Below are positions 19,665 through 29,853 of a stretch of 64,000 nt of DNA, piece after piece. Position 1 is the stretch's first letter, and each line of letters opens with the position of its first letter. Made by a program: the position numbers and the translations under genes. The DNA is from Commensalibacter oyaizuii (GTDB lineage Bacteria > Pseudomonadota > Alphaproteobacteria > Acetobacterales > Acetobacteraceae): assembly GCF_029953265.1 (NCBI RefSeq), contig NZ_JASBAO010000001.1, positions 2,051,501-2,115,500 on the forward strand. The letters run 5' to 3'. Below the pieces are notes generated by a model. It was given only the letters and a program-made list of their open reading frames with translations, had not been told where the DNA came from and did no database searches.

Positions 19665-19979
19665 ATGCCTCGTATGGTTTTTATTGAACGTGACGGGACA
19701 CGACGTGAGGTCGACGCCCCTGTTGGATTATCTGTTTTAGAAATTGCCCATAAAAATAATATTGATTTGGAAGGTGCTTGCGAAGGTTCGTTGGCTTGTG
19801 CAACCTGTCATGTTATTGTCGACGATGCTTGGTGGAACAACCTTAAACCTGCTGCTGAGGAGGAAGAAGATATGTTGGATATGGCGTTTGGGCTTGAAAA
19901 GACATCTCGTCTTGGTTGTCAGATTATTATGTCTGAAGAATTAGATGGGTTAGTTGTACGTTTGCCAAGATTGTCTTAA
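19665..19979 (+). CDS. fdx: 2Fe-2S ferredoxin (adrenodoxin type)
   Basis: A 104-residue electron carrier. The cluster ligands are C39, C45 and C48 ([12 protein letters not shown]) plus C85 (RLGCQI), the spacing of vertebrate-type/Isc ferredoxins rather than plant type. An acidic stretch [14 protein letters not shown] matches the partner-docking helix. It sits between iscS-like and mnmA and ends 3 bases before mnmA, consistent with supplying electrons for cluster assembly. The start has AGGAAGAAG upstream. Confidence 0.93.
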   Translation: MPRMVFIERDGTRREVDAPVGLSVLEIAHKNNIDLEGACEGSLACATCHVIVDDAWWNNLKPAAEEEEDMLDMAFGLEKTSRLGCQIIMSEELDGLVVRLPRLS

Positions 19980-19982
19980 TTA

Positions 19983-21050
19983 ATGCGTATTATGGTTGCC
20001 ATGTCTGGTGGCGTTGATAGTTCTGTCACTGCCGCCCTATTAAAAGAACAAGGACATGATGTGTTTGGTGCGACACTACAGCTATATGACGCGCGTGGTG
20101 TCGTAAAGAAGGGATCGTGTTGTGCAGGTCAAGATATCCGTGATGCTCGTAGGGTCTCTGATCAATTGAAAATCCCTCATTACGTTATTGATGCTGAGGA
20201 TCGTTTTCATCAAACTGTTATTGATCGTTTTGCACAATCATACACAATGGGCGAAACCCCAGTGCCTTGTATTGCCTGTAACCAAGGGGTGAAATTTACA
20301 GACTTGTTAAACATGGCGCGGGACTTAGGGGCGCAGGCAATGGCAACAGGTCATTACGTTCGTAGGATAGAAGGCCCAGAGGGAGCCGAGTTACACCGTC
20401 CCGTTGACATGAGCCGCGATCAATCTTGGTTCTTATTTGCAACAACTAAAGAGCAACTTGAGTTTTTAAGGTTCCCTTTAGGGGAGATGCCTAATAAAGA
20501 GACCGTCAGAGAGGAAGCTGAGCGATTTGGACTAACCGTTGCCCAAAAATCAGACAGCCAAGATATTTGTTTTGTAACCGACAAGTCTTATATTCAAATT
20601 GTTGAAAAGCTCTCGCCTCAAGGTGTTGAAGAAGGCGATATCGTCGATGAAAAAGGAATGGTTTTAGGGCAACATGAAGGCATAGCCCATTACACAGTGG
20701 GACAAACAAAGCGTTTGGGAAATCTTGCTATGCGCGATGGGCAAAAGCAAATGGTTTTGCGCATCGATCCTCAGACTAGACGAATTATTATTGGACCAAA
20801 ACAAGATAGAGGGCGTAAGGTCTTTTATTTGCGTGATTTGAACTGGTTAATTAATGCACCACAAACAGAATTGCGGTGTAACGTTCAAATCAGAGCCCGA
20901 GAGCAAGAACGCTCTGCTACAATTAGAATTCTATCTGATCAAAGAGTAGAGGTCGAATTGGACGATTTTGCTAATCCAGCACCTGGTCAAGCATGTGTTT
21001 TTTATAAAGGAACGCGCGTCTTAGGCGGTGGCTTTATTACGTTAGGATAA
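19983..21050 (+). CDS. mnmA: tRNA-specific 2-thiouridylase MnmA
   Basis: A 355-residue enzyme that adenylates and thiolates wobble U34 of Lys, Glu and Gln tRNAs. The ATP PP-loop is AMSGGVDSS at residues 6-14; the catalytic cysteine pair is expected in VPCIACNQ (C96/C99) and SQDICFV. ATGHYVRR and FITLG-type C-terminal barrel are as in the family. Placed after two cysteine desulfurases and ferredoxin, it receives the sulfur they mobilise. Intact length. Confidence 0.94.
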   Translation: MRIMVAMSGGVDSSVTAALLKEQGHDVFGATLQLYDARGVVKKGSCCAGQDIRDARRVSDQLKIPHYVIDAEDRFHQTVIDRFAQSYTMGETPVPCIACNQGVKFTDLLNMARDLGAQAMATGHYVRRIEGPEGAELHRPVDMSRDQSWFLFATTKEQLEFLRFPLGEMPNKETVREEAERFGLTVAQKSDSQDICFVTDKSYIQIVEKLSPQGVEEGDIVDEKGMVLGQHEGIAHYTVGQTKRLGNLAMRDGQKQMVLRIDPQTRRIIIGPKQDRGRKVFYLRDLNWLINAPQTELRCNVQIRAREQERSATIRILSDQRVEVELDDFANPAPGQACVFYKGTRVLGGGFITLG

Positions 21051-21159
21051 GAGAATATTATAAAAATGTTTTAGACTTTTCTTATTACGTAAGCTGTTGT
21101 ATTAAAAAATACCTTTGTGATGAAGGTGTAATAACTATTTGATCTTTATTGAATTAGGG

Positions 21160-22188
21160 ATGACTTCATTGTTTTTGAAATTCTCTGTGGCACAAGTAAA
21201 ACGTCATGGCTTATACTATTTAGTCTTGTTTTTATTGCTATTGGCAAGTTTTGTGTCATGTGATGCAAAGGCAGCTGTACGTATCGCTTGGCAAAAGCAA
21301 GCAGATTTGGCAAAAATTGCTCAGGTTAATGGAACCTACCGTAAGGCATTGGGAGAAAACGTTACTTGGATAGAATACAAAGATGATTTTCAAGAGCTTT
21401 ACGATCTTGCTGCAAATAAATTAGATATTGCACCTGTTGGGATCATTGCCTTAACGTCAGCCGTGACATCAGGAGTACAAGTTCGCGTTATTGCAATTAA
21501 TTTTCAATATGGAACAGGTAGCGGTCTAGTTGTCCGTAATCAAAGTCACGTTATGAACCCAGATGATATAACTAATAAAAAAATTGCTGTTCCATTTTTA
21601 ACTAGCGAACATTACAGTTTGTTGAAAGCACTGGATTATTGGAAAATTCCTTTAGATCGTGTGAAGTTAATTAATATGCCAATTGATCAAATTGTTGCCG
21701 CTTGGGATAAAGGGGAAATAGATGGTGCTTATGTTGAAGGTAAAACCTTTTTAGATCTAAAAAAGACTGGTTATGTGTTGGTAACGTCAAAGCAATTAGC
21801 GGATTGGGGTAGTCCAACTTATACATTTTGGGTGACAATGGATAACATTGTTGCATCTCGGCCAGACTTATGTCAGAATTTTGTAGATGCTACACTCAAA
21901 TTAATCAAAGACTATAATCAAAAAGCATTTGTTTTAACATCTCAATCCAAAGACTTGATAGCATCTGCTGATCTGTTAAAGCTTTCCCCCCAAGAAATGA
22001 TAGTTTTGATACAAGGTCAGGAATACCTGGAAAAAAGGGAACAATCTTTGCTTTTCACACGGCGTTTGCCGGCATATTTCAATGAAATAGGATTGTTTTT
22101 ACGCAGTTCGAACGTGATAAGTAATGTTTTGTCAGATTATTTGCTTTATGTTTATCCAACCTTCGTTAATGATGCTAAGGTGAAATGA
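21160..22188 (+). CDS. ABC-transporter periplasmic binding protein (nitrate/sulfonate/taurine type)
   Basis: A type II periplasmic binding protein of about 342 residues with an export signal (YYLVLFLLLLASFVSCDAKA). Blocks such as VRIAWQKQADLAKIA, LDIAPVGIIALTSAVTSGVQVRVIA and KKIAVPFLTSEHYSLLKALDYWKIPLD are those of the TauA/SsuA group. The start is uncertain: TTG at 21139 has GAAGG 12 bases upstream, ATG at 21160 has no good site. No permease or ATPase gene is adjacent, so it is an orphan binding component here. Ligand not predictable. Confidence 0.8.
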   Translation: MTSLFLKFSVAQVKRHGLYYLVLFLLLLASFVSCDAKAAVRIAWQKQADLAKIAQVNGTYRKALGENVTWIEYKDDFQELYDLAANKLDIAPVGIIALTSAVTSGVQVRVIAINFQYGTGSGLVVRNQSHVMNPDDITNKKIAVPFLTSEHYSLLKALDYWKIPLDRVKLINMPIDQIVAAWDKGEIDGAYVEGKTFLDLKKTGYVLVTSKQLADWGSPTYTFWVTMDNIVASRPDLCQNFVDATLKLIKDYNQKAFVLTSQSKDLIASADLLKLSPQEMIVLIQGQEYLEKREQSLLFTRRLPAYFNEIGLFLRSSNVISNVLSDYLLYVYPTFVNDAKVK

Positions 22189-22218
22189 TCTATCCATTAG
22201 TAAAAAGTTATTTGTATT

Positions 22219-23343
22219 ATGACAAAGCCGTCATCAAATATTATGACGGTTCTTCCTCCTAAGGAAGGATTCTCACAAGATTGTGCCGGAGCAATTGGAC
22301 TATTAGTTCGCAGACTTGCAAAGCCTAACGATTTGATCGTTGGACAATCTACGGCTTCTCCTCCTTTTAAAGGACTACGCTATTTAGAAATTTCTTTGGG
22401 ATGGCGTAGGTTTTTGGGAAAGAACAGAGCTTATCTTTATGGGATTATACGATATATAAAACAGTATCAGCCCGTAATGGTAGAAATACATAACCGTCCA
22501 GAGATAGCTTTATCTATAGCAAAGAAGTTTCCAGATATTGTTGTTAGTTTGACCTTACATAATGATCCTGTAGGTATGCGTAGGGCTAAAATTGCAGCAG
22601 AACGACAATTGTTATTGCAAAAGTTACATGTAGTTACAGTTTCTGAATTTTTAAAGCAGCGCTTTTTGTCCGATAATGTCAGAGGTGAGGTAACAGTTTT
22701 ATCGAATTCAATTGATTTGAGGGCGGTTCCCAGTTACATCCCGATTGATCATCGTGAAAAAACTATTTTATTTGTAGGACGTATGGTCGCAGATAAAGGT
22801 GCTGATTTATTCATTCAGATCTGCCAACGGATTTTGTTGATTGATCCGTCATGGAAAATCGAGATGATCGGGGCTGATCGTTTTTTTAAAAATAGTCAAG
22901 AAACTTCTTTTATTAAGCAGTTGCGTCATCAAATCAAAAATGATCAGGTTGTTATGCGCGGATATTTGCCCCACGATGAAGTTTTAAAACGTATGGCAAC
23001 AGTCAAGGTGATTATTATTCCCAGTCGTTGGCCAGAACCTTTTGGAATGACAGCACTTGAAGCGATGGCTTGTGGTACACCATTATTAGTTTCTTCGCGA
23101 GGGGCATTGCCACAAATTGTTGGTAATGCAGCATTAATTATTGATCCAGAGCAAATAGAAGATTGCGTTCAACAGCTATTACGGTTAATACAAGATAAAG
23201 TTTTACAAGAGTATTTGTCTCAGCAAGCTTTAATGCAAGTACAGAGATACAACGTGTCCGATGCTTTAGCAGTATTGACATCTTTTCGTAAACAAATTTG
23301 CCCTTTGTTAAAAGCAGGTATTCAAATTCAAGAGGATCATTAA
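22219..23343 (+). CDS. Family 4 glycosyltransferase
   Basis: A 374-residue GT-B glycosyltransferase. The C-terminal donor domain is clear: TILFVGRMVADKGADLFIQI, then PEPFGMTALEAMACGTPLLVSSRGALPQIV with the EX7E-type glutamates. The acceptor half is less conserved but has VEIHNRPEIA and VSLTLHNDP. Its stop overlaps the start of the O-antigen-ligase-like gene by one base (TAATG), so the two are translationally coupled and probably act on the same surface glycan. Confidence 0.85.
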   Translation: MTKPSSNIMTVLPPKEGFSQDCAGAIGLLVRRLAKPNDLIVGQSTASPPFKGLRYLEISLGWRRFLGKNRAYLYGIIRYIKQYQPVMVEIHNRPEIALSIAKKFPDIVVSLTLHNDPVGMRRAKIAAERQLLLQKLHVVTVSEFLKQRFLSDNVRGEVTVLSNSIDLRAVPSYIPIDHREKTILFVGRMVADKGADLFIQICQRILLIDPSWKIEMIGADRFFKNSQETSFIKQLRHQIKNDQVVMRGYLPHDEVLKRMATVKVIIIPSRWPEPFGMTALEAMACGTPLLVSSRGALPQIVGNAALIIDPEQIEDCVQQLLRLIQDKVLQEYLSQQALMQVQRYNVSDALAVLTSFRKQICPLLKAGIQIQEDH

Positions 23344-24657
23344 TGGATTCTATTTATAAGTTTTTACATCATACATCCCTTGGATCTGCACTTATTTTAC
23401 CTTTATTCTTAACGCATTTTCGTGGGATTGCAGATGGTTTAATGAGTTATATTGCCATTTGCTTCTTACTGCATTCCATTTTGCAAAAAGATTGGGATTG
23501 GGCAAGACAGTCATGGATAATCATAGCCTTTATATGGTGGGGATGGCTGTTGATTTGTAGTATTCCTTTTGGTTCATTTTTGCGTTATGGTGGGCAGGGA
23601 AATATTTTAGAGGCGTTTGTTGTTGTAAGGTTTCTTATATTTGTTGTTGCAATGCAGCGGTGGGTATTGGTGGACGAACGTCATCGGCGATGGATCGGGT
23701 ATGTTATTGCTGGCTGTTGTCTATATATTGTTGCACAAATGTTGTGTCAGTTTGTTGTTGGGTATAATTTTTTCGGTTCCCCCAGATATATTGACGGTAC
23801 ATTAACGGGGCCTTATCCACATCCGAGAGCTGCAGCGCCACTATCACGCATATTATTGCCTACATCTTTGGTAAGCGTTGTGTTTGTAATTTACACTGTC
23901 AAAGGATGGAAAGGACAGTTAGGAGCCTTGCTAATATTGCTGTTTGCTTTGGCCGTATTGGCATTAGCTGGGCAAAGAATGCCATTTATTTTATTTGTGA
24001 TGGGCTTAATTATTGCAGTTATTTGGCTGCGTCCTTTACGTAATTTGGCGTTGATGACTATTGGTATATTGCCTGTGGTTATTTTGATAACAGCTTTTGT
24101 ATCTCCCCGCAGTTTCCATCATTTGGTCATTCGTTTTATTGAACAAATGTCCCATTTTTCTTCCAGTCCCTATGGGTTGGTTTATAATAGGGCATTCGTA
24201 ATGGGGTTAAATAATCCCCTAGCCGGTCTAGGATATGATGCGTTTAAACATGCTTGTGCAGATCCATTATATTTTCGTGGATGGCCTTTTTGGGATGTTA
24301 ATTCGGGAAATGGAGGCGGAGCAATTATTTGCTTAAGTCATCCACATAATCATTATCTGCAAGCATTAATTGATAGTGGTTTTCCAGGGTTATTGTGTTT
24401 TATTGCGTTGGTGATGGTTTGGCTATGGGAATTATCCAAAGGTCTAAGTGCAAAAATATTTAATAAATCGATGGCAATGAAACAAGCGTGGCGGGTTGGT
24501 TTATTTGCCGCTGTTTTTATTCATGAGTGGCCTTTTGCTTCAACAAGTAATTTTGTTAATATGCCACTGGGGGGATGGTTTTTCTTGCTTCTTGGTTTAG
24601 GGCTTGCTTATAGTTGGGATTACCAGAAAAATTATGTAAACGTGGAAGGAATGAAAA

Positions 24658-24665
<8 letters not shown>
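23343..24665 (+). CDS. O-antigen ligase/polymerase-like membrane protein
   Basis: About 440 residues with ten or more hydrophobic segments and one large hydrophilic loop holding LNNPLAGLGYDAFKHAC and CLSHPHNHYLQALIDSGFPGLLCF. The last block is the Wzy_C signature (HPHNxYLQ with an essential His) of WaaL/Wzy-type enzymes that transfer lipid-linked glycans. Start ATG at 23343 has GAGG upstream and overlaps the preceding GT4 stop. The end overlaps the CobW-family gene by 8 bases, so three genes appear to form one unit. Confidence 0.83.
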
Positions 24666-25704
<1,039 letters not shown>

Positions 25705-25743
25705 GTCTCTAAATAGACAGCTGTTATTACTAAATCGAATGAG

Positions 25744-25776
25744 AAATACGTATATTTATATATATACGTATTTTTT
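25744..25776 (+). terminator. Rho-independent terminator of the CobW-family gene
   Basis: A perfect 12-bp stem (arms 25744-25755 and 25762-25773, AAATACGTATAT and its complement) with a 6-base loop runs into a T-run to 25776. It lies 40 bases after the CobW stop. The stem is AT-rich, so strength is uncertain. In the other direction no T-run follows. Confidence 0.6.
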
Positions 25777-25779
25777 GTT

Positions 25780-26022
25780 TTAAAAAGGCGATTGGCTAAC
25801 TGATCCTGTATCTGTATCATAGTATACTGTCATGGGACAAAAGCTGGATTTTATAATAATTGAAAAACGAAAATCGCTATATGTTTCATAGTAGCAAACA
25901 CTGCTGGTAAAACTGGGCCCTGGACTATGTCCAATATTATTTGCAGTTACTATCTCAGCAACAGCATTTATAGGTAAGCATAAAGCAGAGAAAATAAGTA
26001 AAAAATAGATTTTTTGTTTCAT
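25780..26022 (-). CDS. Small secreted protein of unknown function
   Basis: An 80-residue product with a signal peptide (KIYFLLIFSALCLPINAVAE, probable cut after VA or VAE). The mature 57 residues contain two cysteines (SSVCYYETYSDF and SSFCPMTVYYD), likely one disulfide. No family recognised. It lies 26 bases downstream of a small membrane protein gene in the same direction; the two may form a unit controlled by the divergent XRE regulator. Upstream AAGGA is 12 bases from the ATG, slightly far. Confidence 0.5.
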   Translation of the reverse strand: MKQKIYFLLIFSALCLPINAVAEIVTANNIGHSPGPSFTSSVCYYETYSDFRFSIIIKSSFCPMTVYYDTDTGSVSQSPF

Positions 26023-26048
26023 AATTTTACGATTCCTTATTGCGGTTA

Positions 26049-26246
26049 CTAAAAATTTAAAAGTAGATAAATACCCCGGCCTATCCCATAAGGGGGCATA
26101 ATGATATCAAGAATTGCAGATATAATATAATTGTGCTGCGCATCGTATATGGCTGCATAAATAGGGGCTCCGGTCACTATTCCACTAATAACAAGTGCCA
26201 AAGTTATTCCTATAAATCCAAAAAAAGATTCATAGATACGATTCAT
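26049..26246 (-). CDS. Small membrane protein of unknown function
   Basis: A 65-residue hydrophobic protein with two predicted membrane segments (FFGFIGITLALVISGIVTG and IISAILDIIMPPYGIGRGIY). The start at 26246 has AGAGGA upstream. The second half, with IMPPYGIGRGIYLL, resembles the generic small-membrane DUF type seen beside toxin or stress genes, but I cannot name it. Its promoter region is shared with the divergent XRE regulator and holds two CTACGA palindromes. Confidence 0.55.
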   Translation of the reverse strand: MNRIYESFFGFIGITLALVISGIVTGAPIYAAIYDAQHNYIISAILDIIMPPYGIGRGIYLLLNF

Positions 26247-26262
26247 GTCTAATTCCTCTTAA

Positions 26263-26281
26263 TACTACGAATAACGTAGTA
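26263..26281. promoter_or_regulatory. Palindromic operator candidate 1 (TACTACG-N5-CGTAGTA)
   Basis: A perfect 7-bp inverted repeat with a 5-base spacer, 17 bases upstream of the small membrane protein start. It shares the CTACG half-site with the second palindrome at 26299-26313. Likely bound by the divergent XRE protein. Confidence 0.55.
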
Positions 26282-26298
26282 TACACTTTATTCATAAA

Positions 26299-26313
26299 CT
26301 ACGAATATCGTAG
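26299..26313. promoter_or_regulatory. Palindromic operator candidate 2 (CTACGA-N3-TCGTAG)
   Basis: A perfect 6-bp inverted repeat with a 3-base spacer, 25 bases upstream of the XRE regulator start. Its centre lies 34 bases from that of the first palindrome, roughly three helical turns, which suits cooperative binding on one face. Confidence 0.55.
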
Positions 26314-26337
26314 CTCTTATTTTTTAAAAGAGTTACA

Positions 26338-26658
26338 ATGGTACAACAATCGTATCGACAAGTTTTTTGTTATCGTTTAAAGCAGGCCAGAAAATTAAAG
26401 GGATTATCACAAAAAAAACTAGGTATTTTGGCGGGGATTGATGAGTTTGTTGCCAGTACGAGAATTAATCGATATGAAAAAGGCGTGCATGAAGTGGATA
26501 TTGAAACAGCACAAAAATTAGCTGTTGTTTTAGAGGTACCACTAGCTTTTTTATATACAGAGGATAATTTACTAGCAGAATTGATTATGAATTATCATAA
26601 ATTACCGGATGAGGCTAAGTTGATGATACACAACACATTAAACCAACATACCGTTTGA
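26338..26658 (+). CDS. XRE-family transcriptional regulator
   Basis: A 106-residue DNA-binding protein. Residues about 10-66 form a Cro/CI-type helix-turn-helix: FCYRLKQARKLKGLSQKKLG, then AGIDEFVASTRINRYEKGVH and IETAQKLAVVLEVPLAFLYTED. The insertion FVASTRINRYEKG is typical of a subgroup carried on chromosomes rather than phages. The C-terminal 35 residues probably mediate dimerisation. The gene is divergent from a small membrane protein, and two CTACGA-type palindromes in the 91-base gap are probable operators, giving autoregulation. Confidence 0.85.
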   Translation: MVQQSYRQVFCYRLKQARKLKGLSQKKLGILAGIDEFVASTRINRYEKGVHEVDIETAQKLAVVLEVPLAFLYTEDNLLAELIMNYHKLPDEAKLMIHNTLNQHTV

Positions 26659-26686
26659 ATTATATGACACAAAAAGAAAGTAAACG

Positions 26687-27757
26687 ATGATGAATACACC
26701 GTTGCAGTTAATAGATAGTCGAGGAAAATATAGACAAGTTGAGGGAAATATTATTAGCTGTGTGGTTTCTCAAGATGGTCAATATATTGCTTTTGCAACG
26801 GCGGATGGTGATTTATGGTTAGTGCCTCGTAATGAATTAGAGGATCCTCAACAATGGCAGATGATTCAACCCCATGATGGGGGAATTTTATGTTTGGCTC
26901 GTGACAGTACACCTTCAGGATTTCTGACATCTGGGGATGATAATCAGATATTTCGAATTATTCCTGGACAAGACCCACAGTTATTAGTGAAAACCAAGCG
27001 TTGGGTTGAGCACATTGCTTTGTGGATTGATCCTAAAGGTAAAGGGACAAAAATCGCGGTAACAGTGGGCAAAGAGGTTCACATCTACCATCATGATTTT
27101 GACCAACCTATTACCATATTACCTCATGAGTCGACAGTCAGTGATTTAACTTTTAATCAGGAAGGAACCAGACTGGCCACGGCATATTATAGCGGTGTAA
27201 CATTGTGGGACGTGAAGCAGCCTGTCGCAAAGAAAATCAAAGATTTTATTTGGAAAGGCAGTCATTTGGTAATAGCCTTGCATCCCAGAGAAGAAGCTGT
27301 AGTTACTTCTATGCAAGATCATGATCTGCATGGATGGCGAATTTCTGATGGTCACAATATGCGGATGAGTGGTTATCCAACCAAAGTCCAATCTTTACAA
27401 TTCTCAAATGATGGTAAGTGGTTAGCAACCAGCGGTGCTGAATCTATTGTTATGTGGCCATTTTTTGATGGTGGACCAATGGGGAAACCCCCTGTTGAAT
27501 TACCAGGAATTCCTGGAGGATGCTGCACAATTGTCCAGTTTCACCCAACATATGGTGACTTATTAGCTGCGGGTTTTCTTGATGGCAGTGTATTATTTAT
27601 CAGTCCGGATGGTGAAAAAGTACTGCCCATTAGTTTAGGACAGGAAAAAGATTTTGGTGAAGTAACAGCTATTTCCTTTGATTTGTCAGGAAGCTTATTT
27701 TGTTTTGGAACAGAAAAGGGTATCATTGCAGTTATTGATTTGACTGCGCAAGCGTAA
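26687..27757 (+). CDS. WD40 repeat protein
   Basis: A 356-residue beta-propeller built from about seven WD40-like blades; readable examples are GNIISCVVSQDGQYIAFATADGDLWL, LTFNQEGTRLATAYYSGVTLWD, LQFSNDGKWLATSGAESIVMW and ISFDLSGSLFCFGTEKGIIAV. No enzymatic motif or signal peptide, so a cytosolic scaffold is likely; alphaproteobacterial single-domain WD40 proteins have no common assigned role. It begins 28 bases after the XRE gene, and could be read through from it. Confidence 0.85.
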   Translation: MMNTPLQLIDSRGKYRQVEGNIISCVVSQDGQYIAFATADGDLWLVPRNELEDPQQWQMIQPHDGGILCLARDSTPSGFLTSGDDNQIFRIIPGQDPQLLVKTKRWVEHIALWIDPKGKGTKIAVTVGKEVHIYHHDFDQPITILPHESTVSDLTFNQEGTRLATAYYSGVTLWDVKQPVAKKIKDFIWKGSHLVIALHPREEAVVTSMQDHDLHGWRISDGHNMRMSGYPTKVQSLQFSNDGKWLATSGAESIVMWPFFDGGPMGKPPVELPGIPGGCCTIVQFHPTYGDLLAAGFLDGSVLFISPDGEKVLPISLGQEKDFGEVTAISFDLSGSLFCFGTEKGIIAVIDLTAQA

Positions 27758-27848
27758 GACGTTTAGCACATTTAACATAAGCTGGTATCGGGTTAATATT
27801 AGAATCGACTGTATTTTATTTGCTACCAGCTAAAGAGTTTTTAACGAA

Positions 27849-28424
27849 TTATGCGGAATGTTTTTGAATTTTATTAACAATTTTAGAAAACTCGTGACGT
27901 TCGTCACAAATTTGAAACAGTTCACGATTTGGAGATGCTTTCCCTCGCAAAGAGCCATGCCATAACGTAACTAAAATCCCTGCTTGCTTTAACGCATTAA
28001 TAGCGGGAACCAAATCGCCATCTCCTGTTGTGATGATGATATGATCAACTTGTTTTGTTAAAGCAAGATGCATCATGTCAACCACCATTAAAATATCCAC
28101 TCGTTTTTGATGAAAACTTAAGGATGTTGTATCAGCATCTTCATAACGCGACAATGCCCCTAGACGGACTTCAAAGCGGGGAAGAAATTTTAAAGCTTCA
28201 AAAAAGTTCATTTTCCCTTCATAGAGATTTTTTTCATCCTCGGAGGATGAGAAGTCAAGATAGGGTAAACAATTATAATAAAATGTTCTGAATACGGTAT
28301 TATTTTGTGAAATTTCTTTCACCAACTTAGTATAATTAATTTGGATATTAGAGAATTCCTGTCTGGTAATATATTCGATATATCCAGCATCCAAGAAAAT
28401 AGCACAACGAGAAGTAATTTGCAT
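27849..28424 (-). CDS. NYN-domain protein (LabA/DUF88 type)
   Basis: A 191-residue PIN-like nuclease-fold protein. Conserved acidic positions appear in AIFLDAGYIEYI near the N-terminus, RVDILMVVDMMHLAL in the middle and TTGDGDLVPAINALKQAG, the classical NYN catalytic layout expected to coordinate a metal. RNA is the probable substrate by analogy; no target is known. Stands alone and convergent to the WD40 gene. The start lacks a strong ribosome site. Confidence 0.85.
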   Translation of the reverse strand: MQITSRCAIFLDAGYIEYITRQEFSNIQINYTKLVKEISQNNTVFRTFYYNCLPYLDFSSSEDEKNLYEGKMNFFEALKFLPRFEVRLGALSRYEDADTTSLSFHQKRVDILMVVDMMHLALTKQVDHIIITTGDGDLVPAINALKQAGILVTLWHGSLRGKASPNRELFQICDERHEFSKIVNKIQKHSA

Positions 28425-28594
28425 TGAATAACCATATTATTATAATTCATTCGTCTGACATATATGGTGTTTCTTTTGAAAAAAACATCTTTTAAAACGT
28501 TGTTATCGTAATATTTTTTGTAAATAAACATTACGTTGTTTTAACGATGTTTGTTTTCTAAGTGATACAGCTATGTTCCAAATATTAACAAATA

Positions 28595-29482
28595 TTAACT
28601 TTTTTTTTCTTCCTCTGGCTCAACATGGATATTTATCGAAACAGATCCGAGTGATTGTTTTAAAGCATATTCGATTCGATCGCATATTTGATGCGCGCAA
28701 TACACATTCATGTTGCCAGGTAAGACCAGATGAAAATCGATAAAAAGAACAGCACCAACCTTACGAAAACGCATCATATGAAATTCCAAAGCTTCAGGTG
28801 CGTTTTGTTCAACTATTTTATGAATATGTTCTATTGTACTCGGAGGAGGGGCTTTGTCCATTAATCCATCGATGGCCTCTTTAATAACGTGAAATCCCAT
28901 TCTTAAGATATTTAAAGCGATTAGAAACCCCAAAATTGCGTCCAGATACAGTAAATCCAACAGTGGAATAAGTATAAATCCACCGATCAACCCGATTGTC
29001 GTCCAAACGTCCGATAAGACATGTTGTCCACCTGCAATTAATGCAGGAGAACATAGTTTTTTTCCTGCATTAATTAATATTAGGGACCAAATTAGATTAA
29101 TAATTCCAGCCGATCCATTCCAAATAATGCCAATAAAAGGGGCATTTGGCATTCGGGGATGTTGCCATGATTGCCAAGATTCGTAAAAAATCAAGATGGC
29201 TGTGATTAAAACCAATAATCCCTCTGCTGCTGCTGATAAGTATTCAGCTTTGTGATGGCCATAAGGGTGATCCGCATCTGCAGGTCTTGCAGCAATAAGT
29301 AGAGCGATGAATCCAAATATTGCTGCGGCAACGTTAATTAACGTTTCTAGCATATCAGAGTAAAAAGCAATGCTGTTTGTTGTATACCAAGCAAGATACT
29401 TTAGGTATAAAACGACAATGCTGATGATAATACTTCCAATACTAAAAAGTATTTTTTTGTCTTGAATAACGTTTAAAATCAT
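28595..29482 (-). CDS. Cation diffusion facilitator transporter
   Basis: About 295 residues with six membrane segments and a cytosolic C-terminal dimer domain. FYSDMLETLINV and HVLSDVWTT carry the paired Asp/His zinc-site residues of transmembrane helices 2 and 5, with HPYGHHKAEYLSA between. The C-terminal part has HMMRFRKVGAVLFIDFHLVLP, matching FieF/YiiP-like metal export proteins. Substrate among Zn, Fe, Mn and Co is not resolved. GTG at 29488 is an alternative start; I used the ATG at 29482. Confidence 0.87.
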   Translation of the reverse strand: MILNVIQDKKILFSIGSIIISIVVLYLKYLAWYTTNSIAFYSDMLETLINVAAAIFGFIALLIAARPADADHPYGHHKAEYLSAAAEGLLVLITAILIFYESWQSWQHPRMPNAPFIGIIWNGSAGIINLIWSLILINAGKKLCSPALIAGGQHVLSDVWTTIGLIGGFILIPLLDLLYLDAILGFLIALNILRMGFHVIKEAIDGLMDKAPPPSTIEHIHKIVEQNAPEALEFHMMRFRKVGAVLFIDFHLVLPGNMNVYCAHQICDRIEYALKQSLGSVSINIHVEPEEEKKS

Positions 29483-29853
29483 TATCACTTATGCATCTGT
29501 TAAGGTCATTATATCTGATTAGTTGTGTATTATTTCGCTTAATAATTGCTGAAGAATTAAAGAATATAGTATAGGCTGTTTCAATGATTATATAAACATT
29601 AATCATATGGGTTGTGTTAAAACGTGTTGGTTATAAAAGGGAACATCTTTGGCGAGTGGATAAATATTTAGATATGGCAGTAAAATTGTTGCGTTTTTTA
29701 ATTGGGAGATCGGTTTGTAGGTAATATTATTATATCGATTGATAATTTATATAAGCCTTATATTGTATTTAAAAATAGTTTTCTGTTGATATAAGCGGTA
29801 TATATTTTGCCAGATTTAATTTCATTTCATTAATTTTTGTTGATAGATATATA
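29483..29853. other. Intergenic stretch, no firm feature
   Basis: A 370-base AT-rich gap between divergent genes, so it must hold promoters for the CDF transporter and the FAD protein. A 36-codon frame from a GTG at 29614 to 29724 is present but has no ribosome site and no recognised homology, so it is not called. Confidence 0.4.

Noticed and set aside
29614-29724. 36-codon GTG frame upstream of the FAD protein
   Set aside because: No ribosome site and no homology I can recall; single short frame in an intergenic promoter region.
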